Assembly: GCA_027946365.1 (NCBI GenBank)
Contig: JAPEUQ010000004.1
Coordinates: 1,612,001-1,676,000 of the forward strand
DNA length: 64,000 nt
Reading direction: 5' to 3'
Origin: Kalmusia sp. IMI 367209
Taxonomy: Eukaryota; Ascomycota; Dothideomycetes; Pleosporales; Didymosphaeriaceae
A model generated the notes under the pieces. That model made no database searches, was not told where the DNA came from, and worked only from the letters and a program-made list of their open reading frames with translations. Below, one piece after another: positions 11,157 to 22,174 of the stretch (position 1 is the stretch's first letter; every line of letters begins with the position of its first letter). Both the position numbers and the translations under genes were made by a program.

Positions 11157-12670
11157 CGCGTTTGATCTACCATCAAAAGTACCTTCTCTCTTCTGATCTT
11201 CCACTATTTACGACACTATCTTTCGGTTTATCTTTGCATTTGGTGCCTCGGTCTCGGACGGGCTTCTTGGGAGAACCCGGCGTTCAACGGTGGATTCGGA
11301 TTTGCTCACTGAGGCGGATATCTCTAGTGACACTCATGTATTGTAGCTTTGCCCTTTGCTGCGACTGCTTGATCGACCATCTTCGATCGCTTCGCACATG
11401 ATCACAACCTCAACAACTAAACACTAAACAATTCAAAGAACAGTATCATTACTTCTACGTCTTGTATAAACTATAGTGACCCTGCGACCTGCACGGCTGA
11501 ACAACTTCACGATACGTGATGAAATTTACAGGTCATTCTGTCCACAAGTACCTCTTCATCCGTTTTCGTCCGACACGTTGCCCAAAATACAGAATCAATC
11601 GCAAGAGAACCCGTTTCTGCCGTCGCCCGCCATGCTCGTTGCCCTGACAGACCAAAGCTGAAGCGCCAATCTGGCCCCAGCGCAGCGCGTGCGACAGTGG
11701 CGGCCATCGCGAACACGAAAACCTCACGCCGAGCCGGCGCTTTTCTAGCGCGTCCTTCTCCTGCTTCTCGCCTTTCGCCTCACTCTCGCCCTCGTCGTAC
11801 GACGCCTTGCCGAGCTTCGCACTAGTCACCGATTCCTCTGCTCCTCAAACCCACCTTCGGGTTCCGGGGATCCTCGGTCGCTGTGGACAGAGCAGCCTTG
11901 TGCGTTTGGCCCCAGAGATAAGCCTAGTGCGACGGCGCGGCAGTATCCGTGCCGAGTCGGCGTTGGGTCCAAGATAGTTGCGCGAGGGCTATTTGCAGCT
12001 GCGTTAATTGCTTGTTGCGGAGACGGGTAATTTCGGTCGTTTGCTTCTTCGCAGCGTCGTTTGCATCGCCGTAGGTGCATAGTAGGGAAGGGACAGACAT
12101 CCCGCTTTTCTTTGTGTCTGTGCAAATCGGTGCCACAATGTAAAACTACGATGCGGATACAGCTTGTCTGTGGATTTTCAGGCTGTAGAGGTGTCTGGTT
12201 TGTAGCATTGCCTGCCGTTTGGAGCATGAGTAGGGGATCCTCAGGCAGCGAGCATACTTGGATTTGACTTCACGGTCTGTCCCTGTTGCTGTGGGTTCAT
12301 CTCTTTTGCGACGTTACGTGCACGGCGACTTCGCTATTAAGGTCTTGTTGTATCAAGGCACATTGGTCCTTGAAGCAGTCACAAGAAGGTAGGTTAAATA
12401 CTAGGCTTCGATCGTTTGGCGACAGCAGATAGTCTTGTTGCACGGTCTATTGTACACCGCAGTTTTCGCGGACAAAGGTACCAATAGGAACCGATCTAGT
12501 ATCGGCATGCGATCACACATCACATCATCAGGTACGCAAGGTCTGTGCGTGCGAAGAGCTCATCTTCCCACTCAGATGAACACATTATGCGCTACACTTG
12601 CAGAGATACCATATGCCTTAAATGCCACGTCAACGCCATGCGATGCAAGATTGTGCCGGTCTCAAGATCA
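11157..12670. other. Long 3' flank / intergenic, possible small coiled-coil ORF inside
   Basis: About 1.5 kb between two converging genes. On the minus strand, 12136-11924 encodes a 70-residue ORF with a short coiled-coil-like stretch (TTEITRLRNKQLTQLQIA) starting at ATG. I could not extend it by splicing or tie it to a family. The rest shows nothing I can support. Confidence 0.4.
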
Positions 12671-15600
12671 TTACGCCTTCTCCTTCAACTCCACCAGCTT
12701 CTCCACCTGTCTCTTCAACATGACTGTAGCACCCAAGCTGATTCTCCTCAGTCCATCCCGCTCACCTTCATCGTTGTCTTCAGCACTGTTTTCAAGGACA
12801 GCTTTCGATGCCTCGATAGCTTTGTCGAGTAGTCTGGGCGCAGCTCCCGATTGTTCGCGATAGAGATAACGCAGTTCTTCGGAGAAAGGAGCAATGTCGC
12901 GCGTGAGAGCATGCACAATGAAAGCGCGTGTGCGGAAATATGCGCGCTCTGTATATAGTGCACTGCTAAGTCTAGTCTCCGGCGCCTGGCGGTGCACATC
13001 AAACCCAGCCTCGTTATAGTAGGGGTCCTTTACTAAGACTAGACCCATGAGGGACACGAGAACCTGTAACAGAGTGCTCTTGCCCGGACTCCAGCTTTCG
13101 TTTCGTTCATCCGCATGCCACGTGCCTAGCAAACTCAAGCAAATCTTGCCGTCTTCGTAGAGGTTAGGATTGACGGGGCCGTTGCCGCTTGTCCAGCTGT
13201 GAAAGAAAGCCTCGGGCGCAGTCTGCGGGTAAGAAGAAGATAGATGAAAGTCGACGATGAAGGGTGCATACTCGTAGGGTGTGTCTGTTGGACCAATCAT
13301 AAGAACGCGGATGAGGTCAAGGCGCGATTCCCAAGTACGAACGAAGATGCCCGGTGGAAGAGAGCCGCGAAGGATCTTATGTTCTTTGGCGACGCGGCGC
13401 ATGAATGTCGAAGAAGAGGATGCGGTGTGGTTGAGATAGTGATGGTCAGAAGGCGGTGAGGTATCTAGGATTAGGAAGGGTGAGGGGCCAACGGAGGGGT
13501 TGTCGTCTGGTGTCGGTTGCTGTGCTGATTTCGTATCATCCGCCACTAGGGGGGACATATTTGTGTCTTCATGTGTGAGCGGCGGGGATTTGCGCTCACC
13601 ATCGGATTGTGCATCTGGCGTAGTATTGGACGTCGCCGCATCGTCTGATCGAAGGAGATCTGGCATTGATGTATCGCCATCAGAATCTTCATCTTCGGTC
13701 GACCAATCTTCCTCATTACCTTCGGTAGGCTCCCCATCCATGCCCTCATATTCAATCCACATCTCATTGAAAGATACCGAATCGAAGTCGGGAATGCTTT
13801 CGTACTCTTCTGAGTCATCCTCATCCTCATCATCCGACCCTTCCATGTCTAAATGCGCATCCATATCAGTACTGTATGCCAGCGTGACTCGCTCGGATGG
13901 GACACGAACGTCGACTACCGGGTCGGCAGCACCTAGGCGGACTGTGATCTTGCCATCCAGACCGAGGTCTATGACCTCTCTCCAAACCAGGAGGGGCCTT
14001 GCAGGTTACTAGGTAGCAGTTGGGGGTCGACGGAATCTGGGTGAACAAGCACAAAGTCGCCGCGGCGTCGCGTTAAGCTTGGTGTTGATCGTATATCGTA
14101 CAGGCTGACATCTTCCGTGGCTTCCAGTAGCTTTCCGGTCTCGGAAGGTGGGACTAGGTCGTCATCTAGAAATTGAATCGTAGGATTTTCGAACCACCGA
14201 ACAGTTGCTATCCTATCGTGTGACTTGACAGTTTGCACGATGCCAACCTTTGCCGGTCTAAACGTGTAGGCTACATCGGGTCCTGGTCCAGTGCTTTCTT
14301 CTTTAGTGCACACTATCTCTCCCGGCCAGACCTCATCATCGTCCTCCACATTGGGGTCAGGTATCAACGATGGGCTCAGATCTTCGGTGACGGTGAGATC
14401 CTGCCATTGAACCGTCACCCTTGTATGAGTCTGCATGACATGGTATACATTCATATCGTAACCCAAGGTTTCCGTGCGTGGTATCCTCGTCAACTTGCCC
14501 CGCGGATAGCCATTTGGCAGGGACGTCGAGCCATCGTATTTCATGGCCGCACCTGCAATATCTTTAAACCGGACACGATCTCCGACAGCCACATCTGTGA
14601 CATGGAAAGATCGGTCGCTGCCATCTCCGGAGAGAGGAAGCGATGTTTCGGTGGATGCAGAGGCATCGTAGACACGGAAACTGGGGTCTTCCATTTCGTC
14701 TCGAGAGAGGCGCGAGGCGGGTTCTGCATGGAGAGTGTCAAATCTTCCAGCGAGCCAATGTACATCAATGAAGACGGGCCGGGTCTCGACAACTACGCCC
14801 TCGGGGCGTATGTTGGGGTCAAAGGCACCGTATCTCCAAACGCCTCTTCGCAGATTGCCTTTCTTTGTCCTGACAGTGTCTCCAACGCTGAGACGATCGA
14901 GCATGAAATCCTCGAATACTAGTTCCTCGGCGTCTTCAACCACAACGACCGAGTTGTTAGACAGCTTGACAGCGACTTCGTCAAAGACGTGCTGTATCCG
15001 CCCCACCCAGTCACCGTAGACGACCAATGCGCCTTCCACGTACTCGTGCACGTTGATCAGCTCCTCTGCTGGCACGACTCGTATTGAGTGGTCCTCGGTG
15101 ACGGCTTGAGCGAGGGCTGCAGAGTTGAACATGGCCGCGGGAAACAGAGTGCACACTGCTCTGGTCCCAATGACAGTACCGCTCATTGGGTCTTTGAAAG
15201 TGCGCTTGACGACATCACCGACATACAGGGCCCTGTCCAGCAGCATCAAGTTGGCTTCTGGTATCAGTTCCGTCTTAAGTTTGGTCTGCCACGAGACGAG
15301 CACAGTGCCTTTTGGAGGGATGCCCGTCCACATGAATTTGTCGAAGTCTTCTCCCGAGATGTCTTGGTGGCGCTCTATGTCCTCGCCGTAATCACGCTGC
15401 GGACGCGGCGCGTGGCTGTCGACATCGCCAAAGGAACGGTCGACGACGCCGACGCTGAACCTGTCGCCTTTGAGACCCACTGTGTCTTCCACGCAGAAGA
15501 CGACATCGGCCGGCTGGCTGCCCATATGGGCGTCTGTAGAGTGCCCGAGCCGGAGGCTGGGGCCTGGAGTTTCCAAGCCGTGGGTCGTATGGGTTGGGTC

Positions 15601-15795
15601 AGAAAGGCTGTCGGCGGCGAAGAAAGGAACGTAGGCGGCGAGTGTCGTTGAGTGTGGCGCAGGAACGGTGGCGGGGCTGTAGGTGAGGAAGCGGTCGGGG
15701 AAGAGGTCAGCGAGGAAGCGCTCGAGAATGCTGTGTTGCTGTGCTTGGGGATTTATGTCGGGCTGGTCGTCGGAGGGGGTTTTCTCGTCGGCCAT
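12671..15795 (-). CDS. UBE2O-like large E2 ubiquitin-conjugating enzyme, frameshifted
   Basis: Two abutting minus-strand frames form one protein of about 1,035 residues. The first (15795 to about 13983) carries the long N-terminal region with repeated conserved blocks ([37 protein letters not shown]) typical of UBE2O. The second (about 13976 to 12671) carries an acidic linker and the UBC fold, with catalytic Cys in [11 protein letters not shown] (codon 13139-13141) and the [15 protein letters not shown] helix. The join falls in a GA repeat (13976-13982) where two extra bases shift the frame. Removing them restores WFGE followed by [16 protein letters not shown]. No GT-AG intron fits. UBE2O enzymes act as hybrid E2/E3 for orphan and ribosomal proteins. 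ATG 15795 (MADEKTPS) is the likely start; an in-frame ATG at 15837 is possible. It shares a short promoter with COG8. Confidence 0.85.
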
Positions 15796-15978
15796 GTAGG
15801 CAGTGGACTCCCAAATAGTTTCGGCGCGCCGTACCATGTGAAGAATAGCCCGCTTTAGCCCAGTGCGCACGGCCCGAGCTCCACGATTGCGGCGTTGCTC
15901 AACACCCCCGCGGAAGAAAGAGGAAGAGGAGGAAGAAGAAGATCCAAAAACGCACGTCGCCAGTACACGTCGAGAACC
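15796..15978. promoter_or_regulatory. Short bidirectional promoter between UBE2O-like gene and COG8
   Basis: Only 183 bp separate two divergent start codons. A purine-rich GAA/GAG tract at about 15912-15946 lies close to the COG8 start. Both transcripts must start inside this gap or overlap at their 5' ends. Confidence 0.5.
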
Positions 15979-17448
15979 ATGGCCGACCCGCTCTACGAGC
16001 TGCTGGTACCCTACTTCGACGCCCAGGACGCCCACGCGCGGCCACCACCGCACGATGCCACCACCAACGCTTACCTCTCGCGCCTGACGACGCTCCCGCT
16101 TGCAGCTCTGACCTCGTCCGAGCCGCAGTCGCTTTCGCAGAGTACCCAATCCGTCCTGCGCTCCCTCCAGGCCCTTGCGAAGCGGTCACACAAGCCCATC
16201 ATATCCTCAACCGACCACTTCGCCCATCTGCGCCATATCCTTCCCCAGCTCGGACACGATGCAGGCGCCGTGCAGCAGGAGCTGCCTCACCTAGAGACTG
16301 CCGCCCAGGCTTTCTCCCAAAAGTACACCAAGAGCGCCGAAAATGCTATGCTGGACCGACGCAGAAAGGCCATGCTGCTGGCCAGGAACATCGACAGAGT
16401 CTCGGACGTGCTGGACTTGCCGACCTTGCTCTCCTCCGCAATATCCTCCTCTACTGCGCCGACACAGGCTTCTGCTGCACCAACAGCCACTACCAATGCA
16501 AACTATGCCTCAGCTCTTGACCTACATGCACACATCAAGCGCCTATCCACCCTCTATCCGAACTCCACTCTGGTTTCTTCCTTGTCTTCTCAAGCCGAGC
16601 AAGAAATGAAAACCATGACCACGAACCTCATTGCTTCCCTCCAGTCCCAAGGAATCAAGCTGGCAGGCGCTATGCGCACAATCGGTTGGCTCCGCCGCGT
16701 GGCCCCCGAGCTCGACGAACCGTGGTCGACCCGCCAGGCGAGCATCGGCAGCGGCGAAGGAAGTCTTGGTGCCCTCTTTCTCGTCTGCCGCCTCGCATGC
16801 CTGGAGGCTATGCTCTCCGCTCTGGATCCCTTGCGAGAGCTTGCAGATCAAGAAACCGAGAAGCGACTAAGCGGCAAAGGCAAAGGAGATGCCGGGTGGG
16901 CTGTCGGTCAGCAGACGGAAAAGTATCTGAAGAAATACCTCGAAGTCTTCCGCGAGCAAAGCTTTGCTATAATATCCATGTACAAGTCCATCTTTCCGTC
17001 GGCACTGCCCGCTCCGGCATCTGAGCAACACTCGTCGCCCGCTGTCAAACCTTCGGAATCTAAAAATTCCCTTCAACCCATTCCATCGGCTCTTGCAACC
17101 TTTCCCCTCCATTTAGTAGACATGTTGTTCGATACGCTACGAGCATACCTCCCAAATGTGCAGGATCGCTCGTCGCGAGACTCGCTGCTGACACAGGTGT
17201 TGTACTGCGCAGGATCGTTAGGCAGACTGGGAGGTGACTTCAGCATTATGATAGCTTTGCTGGAAGAAGATCTCAGAGCGGCTGTCGAGGACGAGGATGA
17301 GATCGTAGAGCAGGAGTTGGGGGAAGAGTGGGTAGAAGTCATGAAGAAGCACCGAGTTCAAGCCAGCAGACTGGAGTTGTTGGCTTCCGGCGTGGGCGCT
17401 GGACGGACGACGAGTCCGATTGAGCGCGTTGTTAGTCCTAGTCATTAG
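15979..17448 (+). CDS. COG8: Conserved oligomeric Golgi complex subunit 8 (Dor1-like)
   Basis: Single exon, 489 residues from ATG 15979; upstream codons in the same frame lack an ATG. The N-terminal LYELLVPYF, then [21 protein letters not shown], followed by a helical region with [12 protein letters not shown] and the [21 protein letters not shown] block, match the Dor1/COG8 family. Mid-protein blocks are [10 protein letters not shown] and [19 protein letters not shown]8 belongs to lobe B of the COG tethering complex, which captures intra-Golgi retrograde vesicles. The protein is peripheral and has no membrane segment. Length is in the fungal range. The C-terminal 30 residues are Ser/Gly-rich and variable. 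Confidence 0.9.
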   Translation: MADPLYELLVPYFDAQDAHARPPPHDATTNAYLSRLTTLPLAALTSSEPQSLSQSTQSVLRSLQALAKRSHKPIISSTDHFAHLRHILPQLGHDAGAVQQELPHLETAAQAFSQKYTKSAENAMLDRRRKAMLLARNIDRVSDVLDLPTLLSSAISSSTAPTQASAAPTATTNANYASALDLHAHIKRLSTLYPNSTLVSSLSSQAEQEMKTMTTNLIASLQSQGIKLAGAMRTIGWLRRVAPELDEPWSTRQASIGSGEGSLGALFLVCRLACLEAMLSALDPLRELADQETEKRLSGKGKGDAGWAVGQQTEKYLKKYLEVFREQSFAIISMYKSIFPSALPAPASEQHSSPAVKPSESKNSLQPIPSALATFPLHLVDMLFDTLRAYLPNVQDRSSRDSLLTQVLYCAGSLGRLGGDFSIMIALLEEDLRAAVEDEDEIVEQELGEEWVEVMKKHRVQASRLELLASGVGAGRTTSPIERVVSPSH

Positions 17449-17925
17449 CATACTCCACAGAGAACCAAGGTACAAGGTCCGACAAGGAGAAGGGTATCTT
17501 GTCCGTGTACAACTCCTAATATGACATATATCGTCTACATCATCTCTCAACTTTCTTAGATTCAAGCTAATGTGTATTTCTCAGCTCGTGAATTGACCGG
17601 CCCTTGTAGCAGCGCTTTCAATGGCAAGCGCCATACCATCGGCCGAATCAGATACATCTTTGGCTCAAGAGGCGAGGAATCCGGCACCGGTCCTCATCAA
17701 GGATGTAGGTAGTTCTGATGGGCCATTCTAAAGTTTCGTTCAGGAGTGTCATATCGAGGTTCAAATAGATGAGTTGTTAAGCATGTACGCACAAGGAGCG
17801 AGAGCGATCATTTAATCCTTAGCGCGAATCTTCCTTGGGGACAAGGAACTAATAGAAGTAGAGAGATCATACAGCTTGCTTGAATTGAATATACATTACG
17901 TTGGTATTTAGTCTTACCAGTCCTA
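17449..17925. other. Intergenic, no gene seen
   Basis: Tail-to-tail gap between COG8 and the four-span membrane protein. No coding or RNA gene recognised. Confidence 0.6.
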
Positions 17926-18868
17926 TCATCTGAACACCGGTTGCTCTCCCTTCTGCATCTGCGGCGCAGGCTGGTATGGAACAGGATGGAAGCCCTGTGG
18001 TGGTGCCGCATAAACAGGCTGAGGATAAACCTGCGGGGTCTGGTAGTACTGCTGAGGCCCAGGCTGATACTGATATTGCGGCACTGGTAATTGCCCTTGA
18101 GGATTCATCTCGTACACGTTCTGAAAGCCCCCATACCTTCCCTTTCCACCGAACAACCAACCCGACCCACCTCTCCTCCGCACAATGATCCACACAGTGG
18201 CCATCGCCAGCAGCGCAAAAAGTGCGACAGGGATAAGCATGAACCGCGTAGCTTTCTGCGCCAAAATCAGCTCGACGCTTCCACGCCCAAACATACAAGA
18301 GCATACTCACCGCAAGCCCACACGACGGCCCAGCCCAATCTTGCAAGGGGTACAGTCGATCAATCTCACAGACCCACGTCTCCCTTGTAAACCTCTGCCC
18401 TTTGCCCACATCACCATACCCGTTCCACCCCTGGCTCGCCTGCACCGCACTCGCCCATCCCAACACCCCGACCCCCGCTCCGAAAATCACAAGATTCGCA
18501 ACGAGCACTATCCAAACCCACACTCTCTGCAACCCCATGCTACCCTCCACCCGCCGCAACTCCCACATGCCACACGCGCTCACGCACGCTACCAGCATCG
18601 CGACGACGCTCAGCCCCAGGTACGCGAGCGTCGGCCCGTGGTCCTCGTGGATGGTCACATCGGTGTACCCGGGGGACGAGGAGGTGCTGTTTGCAGGGCC
18701 TTGAAGGGTGATTTCGCGGGCGCCGGTGCGAAAGTTGCGCGTAGCCTCGCGGACGAAGAGCGATTGCGATATGCGTTCGAAGAGGACGACAAGGGCTGCG
18801 GAGGGGAGAAGGAGGAAGAGGGAGGGGGCGACCAGGAGCAGGAGGCGGAGGCCGTAGAAGTTGGACAT
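17926..18868 (-). CDS. Four-span fungal membrane protein with Pro/Gln/Tyr-rich tail
   Basis: Two exons, 18868-18311 and 18255-17926, phase 0 join (donor GTGAGT, acceptor GCGCAG), 295 residues. ATG 18868 is used because upstream codons begin with GTG. Visible: TM1 at about 5-30, then an extracellular loop with an NST glycosylation site. TM2 lies at about 85-107 and TM3 at about 121-143. A second loop holds a conserved-looking WVCEIDRLYP segment, and TM4 falls right after the splice site (LIPVALFALLAMATVWIIV). The last 75 residues are rich in Pro, Gln and Tyr, with repeated QYQ/PQ/VYP units, and are predicted cytosolic. The topology resembles Sur7/claudin-like tetraspan proteins of fungi, but I cannot assign a named family. 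Confidence 0.75.
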
Positions 18869-19564
18869 TTTGGTGGGGTGCGGCACCCGGGTGGCGGTAG
18901 AGACGCAATATGGAGTGTATCAGACCGGCGGAGAGGTGCCGTTAAGGAAAGGCTATAGGCGCACGGTGGGGAGACATGGCGTGTTGCGAAAGGCGCTGGA
19001 TGCAGCGTCGGGTGGGTATTGAGTCGGGAAATTGGGTGCACTCTGTTCGTAGGATTCGGCGAGGCTGTGCGCGCTTGGCAGCAAGAGCATCTAGGACCGT
19101 AGCGTAAAGTTAATAATTTCTGACTATTTTAAAATTTTGGAACTTTACTAAATGGTGAAGGTATGATGGCCTCACAGAAAGATGCGCCGATTGTCAGTCG
19201 CCCAACGGCCTGACCTGGCTTAGCGCTAGCCACGGGACCGCCACTTCTCAAAGAATCGATCTAGCTTTGAAACGTCAAACTGTAGGAAGCTTATAGCATT
19301 CTTCTGTAGAGCTATAGTGAGAGAACCAGATGTTGAGCAATTCCAATTTCGTATTATGGATCTCTTTTGTCCTAGTTCGGTAGGGCCTGCGAACGAGCAT
19401 TAAGAGCGGAGCATTTGCACAATAACAGATAGTCATTTCAACGCAGACGGAACAAATACCTACTATCAAACGAGAGCTATATGTTAGAGTAGCAAAGGTA
19501 ATCCTAAGACAACGCTCACACTTGGGGGAGAAGTTCGAATATTCAGTACTATGAGGCCTGCTTT
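18869..19564. other. Intergenic, no gene seen
   Basis: About 0.7 kb. It includes a short A/T-rich patch near 19108-19150. A 97-codon minus-strand ORF directly downstream of the AAA gene has no family resemblance and is treated as chance. Confidence 0.55.
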
Positions 19565-21918
19565 TCACTTCCCGTTTTCTGCCTGATAGAATTCCCTTAC
19601 CTTCTCCGCCAAAAGCCCATCCCCTGGATTTCCGACTGTATATCTCAACACCCTCTTCACATCACTCATCTGCATCCTATTGCTCACCTGTCCCTCCCCC
19701 TTATTCTGCAACCTCATCTTCACCTGTAACGACGCCACCCTCAATACATTCTTGATCGTCCTCCCGTCAAGCGGGATTCTGCTCAGCGCCTCGAAGTCGC
19801 CTTCGGACAAATCGTGCGCCGTCTGCTGCGCCATCTTCTTCCAGATGAAGAGGCAGTGCGCCGGTGAGAGCTGCGAGAAAGCAAGCGTGATATGCACGCG
19901 AGAGAATAGCGCGGTATCGAAGTCGGAAACGCGATTGGTAGTGAGAAAGATTATGCCGGACTGGTACTCTAGCATGCGGAGGAGGATGGAAGTCAGAGCG
20001 TTCTTCTTGCCATTGTTCGCTTGCTGGTCACGCGATGCGACGAAGGACTCTGCTTCATCGAAAAGGAGGATGGCTTCCCAGCGTGCGATACGTTTGAAGA
20101 TGAGTTCTAGCTGGTCTTCGATGGACAGTCTCCGGTAGCTGTATGTGTCTAGCAAGCCAAGTTCTGCACCGCTGACATAGTATAATGGGCGATGTAAGGT
20201 CTCGGCCGCGCTCTCTGTTGTGATACTGAGTTTAACACATTACACATCAGGGGAGGAGAACGATAATACATACCAGCGGTTAATGTCTTACCACAACCTG
20301 GCGGCCCGTGTAATAGAAAAACGAGACCCCTCCCTTTTCCTGGTATGAAATCATCAAAGGATGAAGAGGATGCATGGTGACTTTCAATAATACCGCGAAC
20401 CATCTCTTTCTGCTCCGCTTCCATCTGGAGCATATCGTATATATCATTTTTCCAATCGATCTCATCAACATTATTCACATCAATAAGGCCCCAGCTCTTC
20501 AATGTTAACGAGTAGGCCGGTATCGTGGCGGGCAGCGTCAAGAGAGCTTCGTCTGGCAGGTTCCTGCCGTTTGAGTAGTCATTCTCATAGGAAGCAACCT
20601 CGAGCACCGTTTTGTTGTCTCGAGAGGCGTACGCGTAGCTGAAGCCATATCTGCCGTTGGGATCCTCTTTCGCTACAATGTCGCGGAACTCGGGATTCTC
20701 GAGGAGGTATCCGCTTGGGTCGATCACAAGGCGTCCATCGTGCTGCGCCCCGCATGTAAGTACATCTGTCTTTCGTACAGTGTTGATGGAAGTACCTGTT
20801 TATTGGGCTTGCTGTGAAAGTTGACATTGCCCCTATCAACATCATTGTACCAATTGTTCGCCTCAAGCTCTGGGAACTTCCAGAAGGGGCCGATATAAGA
20901 GCGATGGCATCCCTTGCCCCGCGTGAGACTATCATTGTTCTTTCCGAAACATAGTTCCACGTGTTTTTTCCCCCGTGAAATCAGCTCCTTCTCTAGCTCT
21001 ACTTTCTGTGGGTGCATGTTGAGTGGATATGCTGGAAGCGACCTACAAGATCGTTAGTAAATGGACATCATCTTGACCAAATCTCATATCTTATCTTGCG
21101 AGTGAGTAACACCTTGAAGTTACGTACCTTATATGCCGTGAGCCAACAAATTCCCCAATTCTAAATGTGCGCGACGCAGGGGCATATTGCTTTCCATTGA
21201 AACTATGGAATTCCACGTGGACATTCCAGATCTTCGGCTGGTCGTTACGATCCGAAGGCTCTTCAAAACAACCTCGAACAGTGACACACCACATCAGAGG
21301 TTTACCAGAGCTCTCTCTATTCTCGAGAACGATCTTAGAGCCGATTGGAAAGAGAGACCAAAGGTTGCTGGCGTCGATAAGGCCTTCGGTACGCGCAGTT
21401 TCCAACGCGGTGATGGTGTTCTTCATGTACGTCTTGCGGAAAGTCTCCAAAAGCTCTAGTTCCGATCTGAACTTATCCGTTTCCGCCTCTCGTATTGCCT
21501 CTTGAATTCTGTCTTTACAGAAGTATAGCTCTGAGAACGGCTCATTGATTACAATGGGGTTCTGCTCAAGACTTATGGATGTGTATCCTTTTGCGATCTT
21601 CTTGAATGCTTCACGTAGCACTTGCGACTGGAGCTCTAGTGTCATAGTCCATTGTTCACCTTTGTTCAGGTCAAAGTGATACATGCGGCGGAGAAGTAGC
21701 GCCACATCACCAAATTTCTTGTCCGAGGGCCCGCCTCTGTCGCCCTTTTCGCGACTTTGTTTGTCAGAGGTCTTGAACACATCGCCGAGACTGCCATATT
21801 GGTTCGAAAGTTGAGTAACGTCTTCGAATTGAGTCTTGTAACGTGTCGCGTCCCCATCATCGGCACCTTTATGTGCTTTCACATAGTCCTGGTAAAGGTC
21901 CTCGAATTCATCATCCAT
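19565..21918 (-). CDS. AAA+ ATPase with N-terminal DUF7025-type region
   Basis: Four exons: 21918-21128, 21042-20796, 20742-20274 and 20214-19565, giving 718 residues. Splice phases are 2, 0 and 1 and all frames close. The N-terminal 300 residues contain the DUF7025-like part (IVINEPFSELYFCKDRI, then LWSLFPIGSKIV and GKPLMWCVTVRG). A linker follows with DGRLVIDPSGYL and the LPATIPAYSLTLKSWG motif that precedes the ATPase core in this fungal family. The AAA core has Walker A GPPGCGKT (about 491-498), Walker B ILLFDEAE (about 551-558), sensor 1 FLTTNR and an arginine-finger region with LFSRVHITL. The family is abundant in filamentous fungi and its substrates are unknown. No targeting signal is visible. 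Divergent from the 801-residue membrane protein, with 256 bp between start codons. Confidence 0.85.
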
Positions 21919-22174
21919 GGCTGCGCGAGTGTCCCCAACATCATCGCAGTGCTGAAGGCTGTTGGGTTGAATAGGCTGTAACGGCCACCGCCTCTGTGGC
22001 GGTGCATGCTGTGTAAGCGTTCGTTGGTGAGTTGTGTTCTCATGATTGGATCCCCGGTGCGCCCTCGCATCAACCCCGCCACCGATTCAGCCCCCAAATC
22101 GCAGCCTTGACCGCCGGAAAAGAGTATATGGCAAGAGGCAAGACCTTGAGAATGTTAGCACACACACTGTCGCG
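21919..22174. promoter_or_regulatory. Divergent promoter between AAA ATPase and 801-residue membrane protein
   Basis: The 256 bp gap separates two head-to-head starts. The right-hand frame is open upstream of ATG 22175 but without another ATG, so the gap is probably promoter plus 5' UTR. No specific motif stands out. Confidence 0.4.

Noticed and set aside
13970..14000. Intron explanation for the UBE2O-like frame change
   Set aside because: The only GT...AG pairs that would repair the frame are 7-14 bases long, far below any functional intron.
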